Shown here: positions 1-9,424 of the stretch, in pieces | How positions within the stretch are numbered: position 1 is the first letter of the stretch | Layout of the letters: every line of letters starts with the position of its first letter | Assembly: GCA_958298945.1 (NCBI GenBank) | Contig: OY282607.1 | Location: forward strand, 53,111,020-53,175,019 | Length of the DNA stretch: 64,000 bases | Source of the DNA: Atherix ibis | Taxonomy: Eukaryota; Arthropoda; Insecta; Diptera; Athericidae | Direction of reading: 5' to 3' | Notes under the pieces: model-generated | Databases searched by the model: none | What the model saw: only the letters and a program-made list of their open reading frames with translations | Told to the model about the DNA's origin: nothing | Translations under genes and position numbers: made by a program

Positions 1-181
1 ATGATTTTACTTACCTTGTAGTGAACATACACATAGGATCAGGTTAGAAGAAACTAAAGTCATATTATTCTCCTTACGGAAAGAAATTTAATTAGAACAT
101 TTTTACACATTATCTATATAATACAGATAAAAATAAATTGCATACTTATTAATTTTCTTGTTTTTTTGTTTTGTTTTAAAT
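1..181. repeat. Left flank of duplicated block (partial copy)
   Basis: Positions 9-60 closely match 27051-27104, including the shared words ccttgtagtgaacat and aggatcaggttagaagaaac. This is the distal end of the block whose main part resumes at about 6285. The BEL element at 182-6144 was inserted inside it. The remaining bases 61-181 are AT-rich and show no gene. The last five bases, TAAAT, are the left target duplication of the BEL element. Confidence 0.65.
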
Positions 182-428
182 TGGTCCGTATAGAAAATAA
201 AACTCCAATTTTTTCACAAACTCCAATTTAATTTTATTTTTGTTCTAAGAACAACCTTACTTTCCTCGCAATTTCTAGTGGACTGTGTAAATGTCAAATT
301 TTGTGTTCTTTTTCTAATTGTTTTTTTTTTTTGAAATGTGGAATGTTGAATTTACTTTGTTTGACATATATGATTTAACTAATTTGGAATCCATTCGAAT
401 TGGAATACATTTAGTTGAATTCCCACCA
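182..428 (-). repeat. 3' LTR of BEL element
   Basis: A 247-bp repeat matching 5896-6144 with roughly six substitutions. It follows the end of the integrase reading frame (462) by about 30 bp. Both boundary dinucleotides (TG/CA) and the flanking TAAAT agree with the other LTR. Confidence 0.93.
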
Positions 429-461
429 TTCTGCCCGCCTTGAAATCCTAGATTTCAATTT

Positions 462-1460
462 TTATTCGTCGACTGGCAATAGTACGACTAATTTACGAAC
501 AGTGCGTTTGACGATTCCATTGTTTGTTTTCAACGTGACAACACGAACGAGTTCGTCCTTTCCCGGATGTGTGTCAATGACCTTGCCCATCATCCATCGA
601 CATGGTGGTAAATTGTCCTCACGAATTAGTACTACGTCACCCAATTGTATATTTTTTGTTTTAATTGCCCATTTTTTTCGTTGTTGCAGCGTAGTGATAT
701 ATTCGTTACTCCATCTTCGCCAAAAAGATAACTGGATTTGTTGCACTAAACTCCAGCGGGTGTGATGAGACACAGCTCCTTCCTGTTGATCCTGTGGGGG
801 CAATAATATTGGGCCCTGAGTCAGGAAATGTCCTGGGGTTATCGGTGTTAAGTCTTCAGCATCTGATACGTTGATGGCTATGGGTCTGGAATTCAAACAA
901 GCTTCAATTTGACATAAAACGGTTGTCATTTCTTCATATGTTAGACTTCTTTCTCCTAATGTCCGCTTGAAATGATATTTTAATGATTTTATTGCGGATT
1001 CCCAAATCCCGCCAAAATTAGAAGAGTACGCCGGAATAAAATGCCACTTGATTTCATTATTGGTCAAGTCCCTGTGGATGTTTTCATAATTCTCTTGCAT
1101 GAACAATTGACATTCGGATAATCTACGAGATGCGCCAATATAATTCCGACCATTATCGCTGTAGAGATTTCTGCAGGTACCTCGACGACTGACCAACCGG
1201 TGTAAAGCTGCTAAGAATGCATCAGTAGATAAATCTGAACACAACTCGATGTGAACAGCCTTAGTAACCATGCATACAAAAACTACTATATAACTTTTTA
1301 ATTGCTTTGCAGCCCGTCCCTTCCACGTACGTATTTGGAATGGACCTGTGAAATCTGTTCCCGTGTTGGTAAACGGTCTGAATGGATTAATACGATACGC
1401 GGGTAAATTTCCCATCTGCTGTTGATAACCTTCAGCTCGATATCGTTTGCGGTGATGCAC
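462..1460 (-). pseudogene. BEL integrase catalytic core and C-terminal domain
   Basis: A frame of about 330 codons, entered by frameshift from the preceding segment. It shows the BEL integrase core: NTGTDFTGPFQIR with the first acidic residue, LYSDNGRNYIGASR with the second, and NFGGIWESAIKSLKYH with the Glu. The DUF5641-like C-terminal domain follows (LGDVVLIREDNLPPCRWMMG) and ends in LVVLLPVDE just before the 3' LTR. The catalytic DDE residues are present, so loss of function comes from the upstream frameshift and stop rather than from the active site. Confidence 0.92.
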
Positions 1461-2881
1461 TGCCTTATTACCTTCTTTACAATATATTTAGCTCCAATTA
1501 TCCAATACCTGAGACTCAAAATATTTATTAATAATTGTTGATTAGCGTGGAAATACCTTAGGTGCAATTCGTTGATAATAATCTGAGCCAGTCTATGCTC
1601 TCTGTGTAGGATTATGGGATGCCCCTTATTGTACCCAATTGCTGCCTCCTGTAGTCGCCCACCGACCCTCAGTATATTTCCTTCATCAATGAATGGTAAT
1701 AATGTGACTAATTTGCTGTCCTTTGCAACTGCATGACCTTCCCGAATTGCCTTCAATTCCAATGAAAATGTATTGCTTTGGGACCATCTAATTAAAATCT
1801 CCCCCGATTCCTGGAGTTCGGTTAATGTAATAGCACCAGTTACTATTGCCATCTTTGCCACCTTTCTTTTTAAATTGCTCACAAATCTGCGGCACCCTGA
1901 TATAACATACATTATTCTTTGCAATGTAGAAAACCTAGCAAATATGAATTCACAGAAGAGTTCACGTTCCGTATTAGCGACCCTTATGTGCAATGCAACA
2001 TCTTCTGCTTTCATTTCCAGATTTGTATTGTACTCAGTTGATGGATCAGCTTTGTCAAATTCATCTGAGTATAGAAATTCCGGGCCATTCCACCATGTTT
2101 TTGAGTTCACCAGTTCATTTCCCAGCATGCCCCGCGATGGTAAATCAGCCGCATTATTTGCCGGTTTTACATGTCGCCAATCTTTGTATGGCACTGTTGT
2201 GATAATGTCTGCCGTTCGATTGGCTATGAATGTTTTCCACTTGCGTGGAAAACCCCTCAACCAAGCCAACACAATTGTCGAATCGGTAAAACAAATCGTT
2301 CGCACATCCTGGTAATTCATAGCTTCTTTTACGTTCCTTATCAATTTTGCCAATAACTGAGCTGCGCACAACTCCAACCTGGGCAGTGAAATTTGTGAAA
2401 TTGGAGCAATCCTCGTTTTTGACGTTAGTAGTGTTGCAGTGACGGCCCCATCTTTGACAACCCGCAAATACACCACCGCTGCATATGCCCGTTCAGATGC
2501 ATCTGCAAATCCGCATAAGTCCAACCGTGACGTTTGAGTTGAATTCACCCACCGAGGTATTTTTACCCGTGTTAACCAATATAAATTTTTTTTGAACTCA
2601 TAATACCTGGATAACAAATCTTCAGATAGCGCATCATCCCAAGCCACTCCACACATCCAAATTTCCTGCATGAATAATTTTGCCATCACTGTGCAAGGAC
2701 TTAGAAACCCCAACGGATCATATAGTTTTGAAATATCTGCTAACAACTGTCGCTTTGTTATAACAGTTGTGACATCCAAATTTACTTCAAATGTGAAGTA
2801 GTCCTCAGCAGGTTTCCATAAGAGCCCCAGAGCCTTGATACTCATTTCCTTTAACAATGGTAGTGTGACTGATGACTCCCT
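1298..2881 (-). pseudogene. BEL reverse transcriptase C-part, RNase H and integrase N-part
   Basis: This continues the gag-pol frame directly after the TAG at 2882. The segment contains the BEL connection domain (KLYDPLGFLSP), an RNase H-like region with LDLCGFADASERAYAAVVY and CFTDSTIVLAWL, and then the integrase zinc-binding part (HREHRL...LRYFHANQQ). The sense of the frame is lost near 1450, where a frameshift moves integrase into another frame. The last 50 or so codons of this open frame are therefore out-of-frame readthrough. Confidence 0.9.
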
Positions 2882-5665
2882 CTAATCCTCTTGAATTGTT
2901 GATATTATTGCCTCAGAATTTGACGCCCATTTGCGCAGCTGAAATCCCCCCTGGTGCAACAGTTCCATCAATTCCCGTTTTACAGTTTCACCTTCCGTGA
3001 TGCTATGGCAACCACCCATTAAGTCATCCACGTAAAAGGAATCCTGCAAACATCTTGCACCAATAGGAAATCTTTGTCCCCCATCTAATGCGAGCTGCCT
3101 TAACGTTCGAACTGCCAGGAACGGTGCGCAAGCTGTCCCGTACGTCACCGTCTGTAATTCATATTCTTCAATTTTGTCGCCGGGTGATTCTCTCCATAAG
3201 ATCCTTTGATATGCTCTATCTTCCTTGTCCATCAATACTTGGCGGTACATTTTTGTCATATCCGCTATTTTGTATTTCCGAAATTGACTTAATAACGCCC
3301 AAATCGTCCTTTGAATTGTAGGTCCAACTAATACGTTTGTATTTAACGACACTCCATTTGAGGTCTTCCGTGAGGCGTCGAACACCACCCGCAACTTTGT
3401 TGTAGTACTCGACTCCTTCACAACCGCATGATGCGGCATATAGTAACTCAAGTGATCCGCTGTAGTACTATCCTGCCGGTTCACCCTCTTCATGTGATTC
3501 AAATCAATGTACTCACGCATGAACGAGATGTATTCCTGCCTGAGATTTACATCAACAGCGAATCTTCTTTCCATGCTTTTTAATGTGCTCTCTGCTGCAT
3601 TTCTTGACGTGCCTAATTTTGTTGCGTTTGCCCTAAATGGTAAGCGCACTATATATCGCCCTTCTTTATCACGTCTATGAGTTTCTGCATAGTGTTCTTC
3701 AGCCCTTAGTTCTTCATCTGTATACATTGAGTTAGCTGGTATATTCTCCAATTCCCAAAATGCCCTTAGTCGTTCATCAATATCAACACACGTGTGGTGA
3801 CTCACATAATTCGAAGAAGTGTCCTGTACTCCAACGCCAGTGATGATCCAACCAAACCTTGTTTCCACAGCTATCAGCGCCCTCCCTTGATCATACCTCC
3901 TACCATTCATCAAAATCTTAAAGAAAACTTCGCTGCCCAAAATCATGTCGATATGTTGTGGCTTCTGATAATTGGGATCTGCCAAATTCTCCATTTCCAA
4001 TAACTCCTTTGTAACCGTTATTAATTCTGTAGCAGGTATAACAGACGTTACCTGTTCTAGTATAAATGCCTCCATGTTGCATTCATATTCCTTTATTCTT
4101 GATTTCAGCAGACAATGAACCTTTCCCCTAGTGTTAGTTTGTTTGGACCCAATTCCATTAATGACAATTTTGGCATGACTTCTTTTTAACCCCAACTTTT
4201 CAACAAACCCCTGCGAAATGATATTGATCTGCGAGCCCGTGTCTAGTAATGCTCGACCAGCCTGGTATTGCCCACATATGTCCCTGACCACTATACTTAC
4301 TGTTGGTAGTACTGCTGCAAAGGAATTGTTAATTACCGATGATGATACTACCCGCTGAATTGGTTCCTTTTTTTGATGCTCAGCCAGTGTTACTTCAGCG
4401 GCATTCACATGTAACAAAACATTATGCTTTCCTTTGCAGATACTGCATACAGTCCTTGACATACAATCCTTTACAAGATGCTTTCCCTTCATACAATTGT
4501 AACACAACCCCTTTTGTTTCACGAAATTTCTTCTATCTCCTACTGTCATTTTAAGAAAATCCTTGCATGCTCCTAATACATGATTTCCCTGGCATTTGAA
4601 ACACAGTCTTGTAATTGCTGCAACCGTTGTTGAATGACTTGAGTGGTTCCTATTTCTTCCGCCCGTAAATGTCGATAACTCATAGATTCTGCCGTTAATA
4701 AAATTAATCAACTGGTCAAACGTTGGTGAACTTTCATTTGCTGATTGCGAGCATTCTCGCTTCCAAAGTTTTCCCGATTCGTCATCCAATTTCGACGACA
4801 ACAAGAATACCAATAATCTATCCCAATGCTCAGTTGGCAGTTGCAATGCCTTAAGTGCCCTTACAGATTCTGTGATATTGCTAGAAAGCATTCTCAAATT
4901 TCCCGACGACGCATTCTGGATTTTCTGTTGTCCCATTAATGTCTGCATATATGAATCCATGATGACATCCCTTTTATTAAAAGTTTTTATTAATTCATCA
5001 TATGCTTCCAAATAATTCGCATCACAAATTGCCATATTTCGCAGCAAACCTTTTGCCTTTCCCACCAACGATCGCTTGAGATATTGTAACTTTTCGCTGG
5101 GTGAATAGTTTTTATTCGTATGAATCAAACTGACATATAAATCCTGAAACTCTGGCCAGTTTTTAAATTCACCATCAAATACCGGTAATTCAATTGGTTG
5201 TAGCCTCAAATGCTGACCGTTCCCTTGCTTTGGTTCCGTTTCTGCACTGAAATTTGACTCTGGTTTAATCGGAAGTTTACTTACCAACTCAGCTAGCACT
5301 GTTTGGTGTTCAATCAACATTTGCACCGCTGCATCCAATTTGTTTTCCTCTTGCTCCTTCGGAACACCCGCCCGCGCATCATTTATTTTAATTCTTTTTA
5401 ATTTTTCTGCCGCTATACTTTTTATATTGAAATATTTTCGTTCGTAGTTTTCAAACTCCTTATCAGCCATTTCCTGGCCCACTTCCTCATGTTCCTGTAT
5501 TTCTATTTCAATATTTTCGTATTTTTGAAACATATCCATTAATTTTGTTACCCGTTCTTGAATTTGATGCTCATTTAAATCTACCGCATCAATATTATTG
5601 AAATACGTTTCAATCCTTGTAATTTGTGCCTTAAAAGTGGCTCTTTTCTTAATTAACTTGTCCAT
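2882..5665 (-). pseudogene. BEL gag-protease-reverse transcriptase (5' part of pol, interrupted)
   Basis: A 927-codon reading frame starting about 230 bp after the 5' LTR. Residues 1-120 are charged and coiled-coil-like, as in BEL Gag. Three zinc-knuckle-type Cys/His clusters lie around residues 355-420 (CFKCQG..., CYNCMKGKHLVKDC, CSICKGKH). The aspartic protease motif LLDTGSQ lies near 475. The reverse transcriptase begins near 740 with LRVVFDAS and reaches the catalytic YVDDLMGG near 880. The frame ends at an in-frame TAG at 2882-2884, and the same frame then stays open in the next segment, so this is a single premature stop inside what would be one Gag-Pol polyprotein of about 1,700-1,800 residues. 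Confidence 0.93.
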
Positions 5666-5874
5666 TTTGTACTAATAGCCAATTTCAGCACCCTCACTTG
5701 AACTTTGTAGCTCGTATGGATGTACACCGTGCCAACTAGTGGATCGCTTCTGCGCCGTGTTAATTCCACACGTTCGATACTCGGTTTTGTATGTATGTGT
5801 TCTTAGCAATAAAATGCTACCATTCACTATATTTAATTTAATTTTCTTTACGGCCTATATAAATTCACTCAAAT

Positions 5875-5892
5875 ATCCGGCTCGAAGGACCA
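5875..5892 (-). other. Primer-binding site of BEL element
   Basis: Read on the minus strand this is TGGTCCTTCGAGCCGGAT, starting three bases after the 5' LTR. It begins with TGG, the complement of a tRNA 3' CCA, as expected for the minus-strand primer site. I have not identified which tRNA it matches. Confidence 0.75.
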
Positions 5893-5895
5893 AAA

Positions 5896-6144
5896 TGTTC
5901 CGTATAGAAAATAAAACTCCAATTTTTTCACAAACTCCAATTTAATTTTATTTTTGTTCTAAGAACAACCTTACTTTCCTCGCAATTTCTAGTGGACTGT
6001 GTAAATGTCAAATTTTGTATTCTTCTTCTAATTGTTTTTTTTTTTTTTGAAATGGGGAATGTGGAATTTACTTTGTTTGACATATATGATTTAACTAATT
6101 TGGAATCCATTCGATTTGGAATACATTTAGTTGAATTCCCACCA
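5896..6144 (-). repeat. 5' LTR of BEL element
   Basis: A 249-bp repeat matching 182-428. On the minus strand it starts TGGTGGGAATTC and ends in CA. It lies upstream of the primer-binding site and gag, so it is the 5' LTR and would carry the element's promoter. A T-run near 6040-6052 accounts for the length difference from the other LTR. Confidence 0.93.
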
Positions 6145-6149
6145 TAAAT

Positions 6150-6284
6150 CTTAATTACTTAAATCTTCCTTATCAAATAATATTTTATTATTGTCCTTTT
6201 TTAAATGTTACCTTTTTGTTTTTTATTAATTATATCTCAACAAAAAAATTGATTAAGCATGTGTATGTTGGAGTAGGATAAGGA
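6150..6284. other. AT-rich spacer between BEL element and duplicated block
   Basis: No reading frame or repeat is recognised. The equivalent bases are missing from the second copy of the duplicated block near 27104, so either they were inserted here or deleted there. Confidence 0.4.
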
Positions 6285-7461
6285 TTGCTGTGTGTAATTG
6301 AATGCGTATTTCATTCCTTTGCTTCTCTTAATCATTTAGTAAACGTGTATATAATTTTTATTGTTTTATATTATAATCTTATCATTACAATTACATTTTC
6401 AGTTTTTATTCCTTTTTCAGGTTTTTATTTTCCTTTCTTCAGCGAAATAATTTGACTAAACTAAAAATATTAATTTGAATAAATTATTAATTTGAAATAA
6501 TTTTTCCAATATTTTTTGGAAAGAGATTAGAAGAATTTTTCTCGATTTATTTATAATATTAGTCAGTCGAAAAAGTTCGTAGCGATTTCCGGCAGATGCA
6601 GTTAAAAGTAAAAAACTCAGTAACCACTAGTCGCACTGTAACAACACTAGACGCGCGTTTAGTAACGCTTAAAGGTGACACTTAAAGCTTTGTAAAATCG
6701 GTATTGTGTATCAAAAGTTATTCCAAGTTCAGAAATAGACCACAATAAGGAGAAAATATATATATATATATATATAAAGAGATATATAGTACCGTCAGAC
6801 TACTTGTTTCGTTATCTACAGAATTCTTTTAATGGAACCAAGCTGGTTTTAGCAGAGACCAGTAAAAACAACTTTATTTAGTTTTTCAATTAGAAACCAC
6901 AAAATTCTATACTGATGGAATTATGGCTCTGCCCGAAAAATGGCGAAACATTGTCGATAATAATGGAGAATATTTGGTTTGAATAAATTGATTTCAACAA
7001 TCTGACTGTTTTACTTAAAAACCCCACAAATTTTTTATCGATCAACTAACATATTATTTTTAGAATAAGTTAATTTTTTTAAAAAATATATTCTATCTAG
7101 ATATTAAGACTCTCCATGGCATTGCCCTTCTTAGTCAATTGTCTCGAGTATCTCTATTGTTGGCGACGATGATCTTCTTGATATCCACTAATTCAAATTC
7201 ACTATAAATATATTTTATATTTTTTGGTAGTTATTTATTTATTTATTTAGTTTAGAAACTATTTATAAAATTAAATACCTTTTGCGTTATATACTTCGAA
7301 TTTCATCTGCTGAATTACACTACATGGGCTAATTAACATAAGTAAAAACATTTTGAAATCAAAAAATAAATTAGTTTATTTTATTCAAGACAATAATAAT
7401 AATTGCACCATTAAATCTCTTAAACATACTAGACGGACTGGAAAGTATATTGGCTTTCAGA
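6285..7461. repeat. Segmental duplication, copy 1
   Basis: This stretch matches 27104-28706 in long runs, for example gctgtgtgtaattgaatg near 6289 and 27107, and ctgcccgaaaa near 6928 and 28147. It continues through the ccatggcattgccct region to the end near tggaaagtatattgg. Copy 1 carries a larger internal deletion of the embedded mariner, where a (TA)n run sits at about 6757-6775. The block lies on the distal side of the A-type DUF1091 gene at 13769, just as copy 2 lies next to the A-type gene at 29903. Confidence 0.85.
6559..7048 (+). mobile_element. Mariner relic (internally deleted), copy in duplication 1
   Basis: Degenerate terminal inverted repeats bound this element: agtcagtcgaaaaagttcg on the left, and the complement of tttttatcgatcaacta on the right. 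The only recognisable coding remnant is the transposase C-terminus near 6920-6980, reading MALPEKWRNIVDNNGEYL then stop. The catalytic domain is gone. The orthologous copy at 27388-28266 keeps more of the transposase. Confidence 0.7.
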
Positions 7462-7613
7462 GATTGTGTTAGAAATTTGGGTAAAATATTGTCTCAAAAC
7501 TATTAATTATGAACCAATACGTCAATTGGCTTGTTTTTAACACTTTATTGAGTAAACCATATTCATATTTATTAAAAATGGTAAAACAAAATGTGGATTG
7601 CTAAATTTATATA
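7462..7613. other. AT-rich spacer, no gene seen
   Basis: This short unannotated stretch lies between the duplicated block and the composite element. It ends in the TA used as target site by the composite element (7612-7613). Confidence 0.3.
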
Positions 7614-7714
7614 CAAGGTCTGTTCAAAAAGTATCGCGAACTTTGAATTTCCGCGGGTTACGTATATTCGATTTTCAACTTTTTTTTGTGGCGTTATGTT
7701 GGTAATATTAATCT

Positions 7715-8965
7715 TAGACAATAACTAGGAGCTTTTTTATTGGGAAGGCGCAGAATAGTAAATTTAATTTCCGAAGGCCTAAAATTTTTGGGAGGAAGAC
7801 TCATAGGGACTGGGAACATTAGTTCTTCGATGATTTCGTTAGTATGCGATTTGTCTTCTATATTATCATGTGGAGCAAAAGTATTAACCAAATGTTTAGC
7901 AAATTCTTCGGCTTTTTCTTTGTCTATTTTTGCCCAGTTACCGTCATTTTGTTTGAGTGGGTGTGATGTTTTTTTTGTACGAGAGTATTCGTATAGTGGC
8001 TTCCCATAAAGAAATATTGCCACTAATAGATCTTGTGTAAATTGCATGCCGTTCATTGTAGTGACTTCTAATTTCCATTTTTAGTTCACGTTGTACTCGG
8101 TTAAGCTTCTGTTTGTAGCTAGGAATTCGTAAGCGTTGTCACTGCATTCTCATTTTTCTTTTTTTGTTAATGTCCGTATTTTAGTTGGCAAATTTAGTTG
8201 TTGTGGTTGTGTCCTATTGTACGAGATGTGGGCTGTTGTGACTGCATGTTGTATGTATATAGTGAGGTCAGTTACAGCATCATTAAAATCAGTGTAACTG
8301 ACCTCACTATATACATACAAGGAGAACAGGACTATGATCAGAGTTTAAATCGGAAAGAGGTTTAATACTAGAATTCGTGGTAATTAAAAGAGTGCTAATG
8401 AAGTAATCGAGGATATCAGGTCGTTTTGAACTAGAAGTTAGTTAATATTTTGGTGTTGGAGGGGAAGTTATTTGGTATGATGTATGGAATAGAGCTTCTT
8501 GAAGAATCTTTACTCGAGGGTGAGCAACGCGGCAACCCCATTGAGGGTGTTTATCATTGTAATCACTATCCGCAAGAAGCGAGGCTCCAATTCAGTCTAA
8601 GAAGGATAAAAATTCGGAACCAGTTGTGGTTTTATTGGGAGGACAGTATACGGATGCTACATTAAGATTAAATAAGTATCAATAGTAACAACTGTGGATT
8701 TCAGGGATTCGGAGGAGAAATTGAAGTGAATGTTATATTTAATGGATTTTCTTATAAGGATAGCTGTTTCACCATGCGCCATATTGTCAGGATTATCAGT
8801 TCTGTATGTATCGTAGTCTCGTATCGTAAAGTATGATCTGGATGTAAAGTGCGTTTCAGCTAATAGAGCAATGTCAATGCGTCTGTCATGTAGGAGAATG
8901 TCCAGTTCTTGTCGATGGGAGTTCCATCCATTTGCGTTCCATAAAAGGACGGAGCTAAAAGGAAC
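7715..8965 (-). pseudogene. Jockey-clade LINE fragment: endonuclease N-part and reverse transcriptase N-part
   Basis: On the minus strand, 8965-8740 reads as the start of an APE-type endonuclease: WNANGWNSHRQELDILL, then DIALLAETHFTSRSY, then NMAHGETAILIRKSI. Decayed endonuclease follows to about 8350. The frame at 8056-7715 reads into the reverse transcriptase fingers (KIDKEKAEEFAKHLVNTF, LPPKNFRPSEIKFTI). It is very similar to the Jockey copy at 32000-34165. Stops and frameshifts break it throughout, and the RT palm with its YADD is absent. The upstream part (9141-8860) may be the end of the Gag-like ORF1. Confidence 0.85.
8251..8318. repeat. Perfect 25-bp inverted repeat inside Jockey fragment
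   Basis: The left arm is 8251-8275 and the right arm 8294-8318, perfectly complementary over 25 bases with an 18-base spacer. The left arm is normal Jockey sequence, matching 33960-33990. The right arm stands where more than 100 bp of Jockey sequence is missing compared with the 32000-34165 copy. Confidence 0.9.
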
Positions 8966-9424
8966 CTATGTTGAGAAATACAGATATTTTCCCCTAAATT
9001 TTTTGTGTTTTCTTTGTTAGGTTGGGTACTTCTGGGACTACCCTCGTATTTAAAAAAAACAAACCCAAAGCACCTTAAAAAACTCAAAACAATAACTTTA
9101 AGTATAATTTGAATTTTTGGAGGCTTAGTTTTGATTTCCATTTGACTTTTTCACCAAAAGGGAAATGCTAAAAAAATCTTTAAATGGGTATACACTTATT
9201 ATATTTTTATATATATTGTATATAAGAAAATTGTATATAGGATAATTTATGTTAAAAAATATTTTTGTACGTACATACATGAACTTGAGTTCACCGCGGT
9301 CATCTCAATCAATATCTTTTATCGGCATAAGTGAGAGACATGAGTACCAACATAACGCCGAAAATTGAATATACGTAACCCGCGGAAATTCAAAATTCGC
9401 GGTACTTTTTGAACAGACCTCTTA

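Larger units (their letters stand above)
182..6144 (-). mobile_element. Complete BEL/Pao LTR retrotransposon
   Basis: A full-length LTR element on the minus strand, bounded by two nearly identical LTRs that begin TG and end CA when read on the minus strand. TAAAT at 177-181 and again at 6145-6149 is a 5-bp target-site duplication, the length usual for BEL/Pao. A primer-binding site lies just inside the 5' LTR. Gag, protease, reverse transcriptase, RNase H and integrase follow in the BEL order. The coding region is broken by one in-frame stop near 2882 and one frameshift near 1450, so this copy should not be autonomous. The two LTRs differ at about six positions plus a T-run length change, so the insertion looks fairly recent. 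No env-like gene is seen. Confidence 0.95.
7614..9422. mobile_element. Composite element: long mariner-type inverted ends around a Jockey fragment
   Basis: Both ends carry the same mariner terminal sequence (ggtctgttcaaaaagtatcg...) in opposite orientation, and TA flanks both sides (7612-7613 and 9423-9424). The similarity between the ends extends for roughly 100 bp, through cgcgggttacgtatattc and ggcgttatgttggta. That is much longer than the short inverted repeats of the related elements at 42009 and 21763. The interior holds no transposase, only a Jockey retrotransposon fragment. The ends could be mobilised only by transposase supplied elsewhere. Confidence 0.8.

Noticed and set aside
1773..2315. 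180-codon plus-strand frame
   Set aside because: Antisense shadow of the BEL RNase H region.
8450..8665. 71-codon plus-strand frame
   Set aside because: Antisense of decayed Jockey endonuclease.
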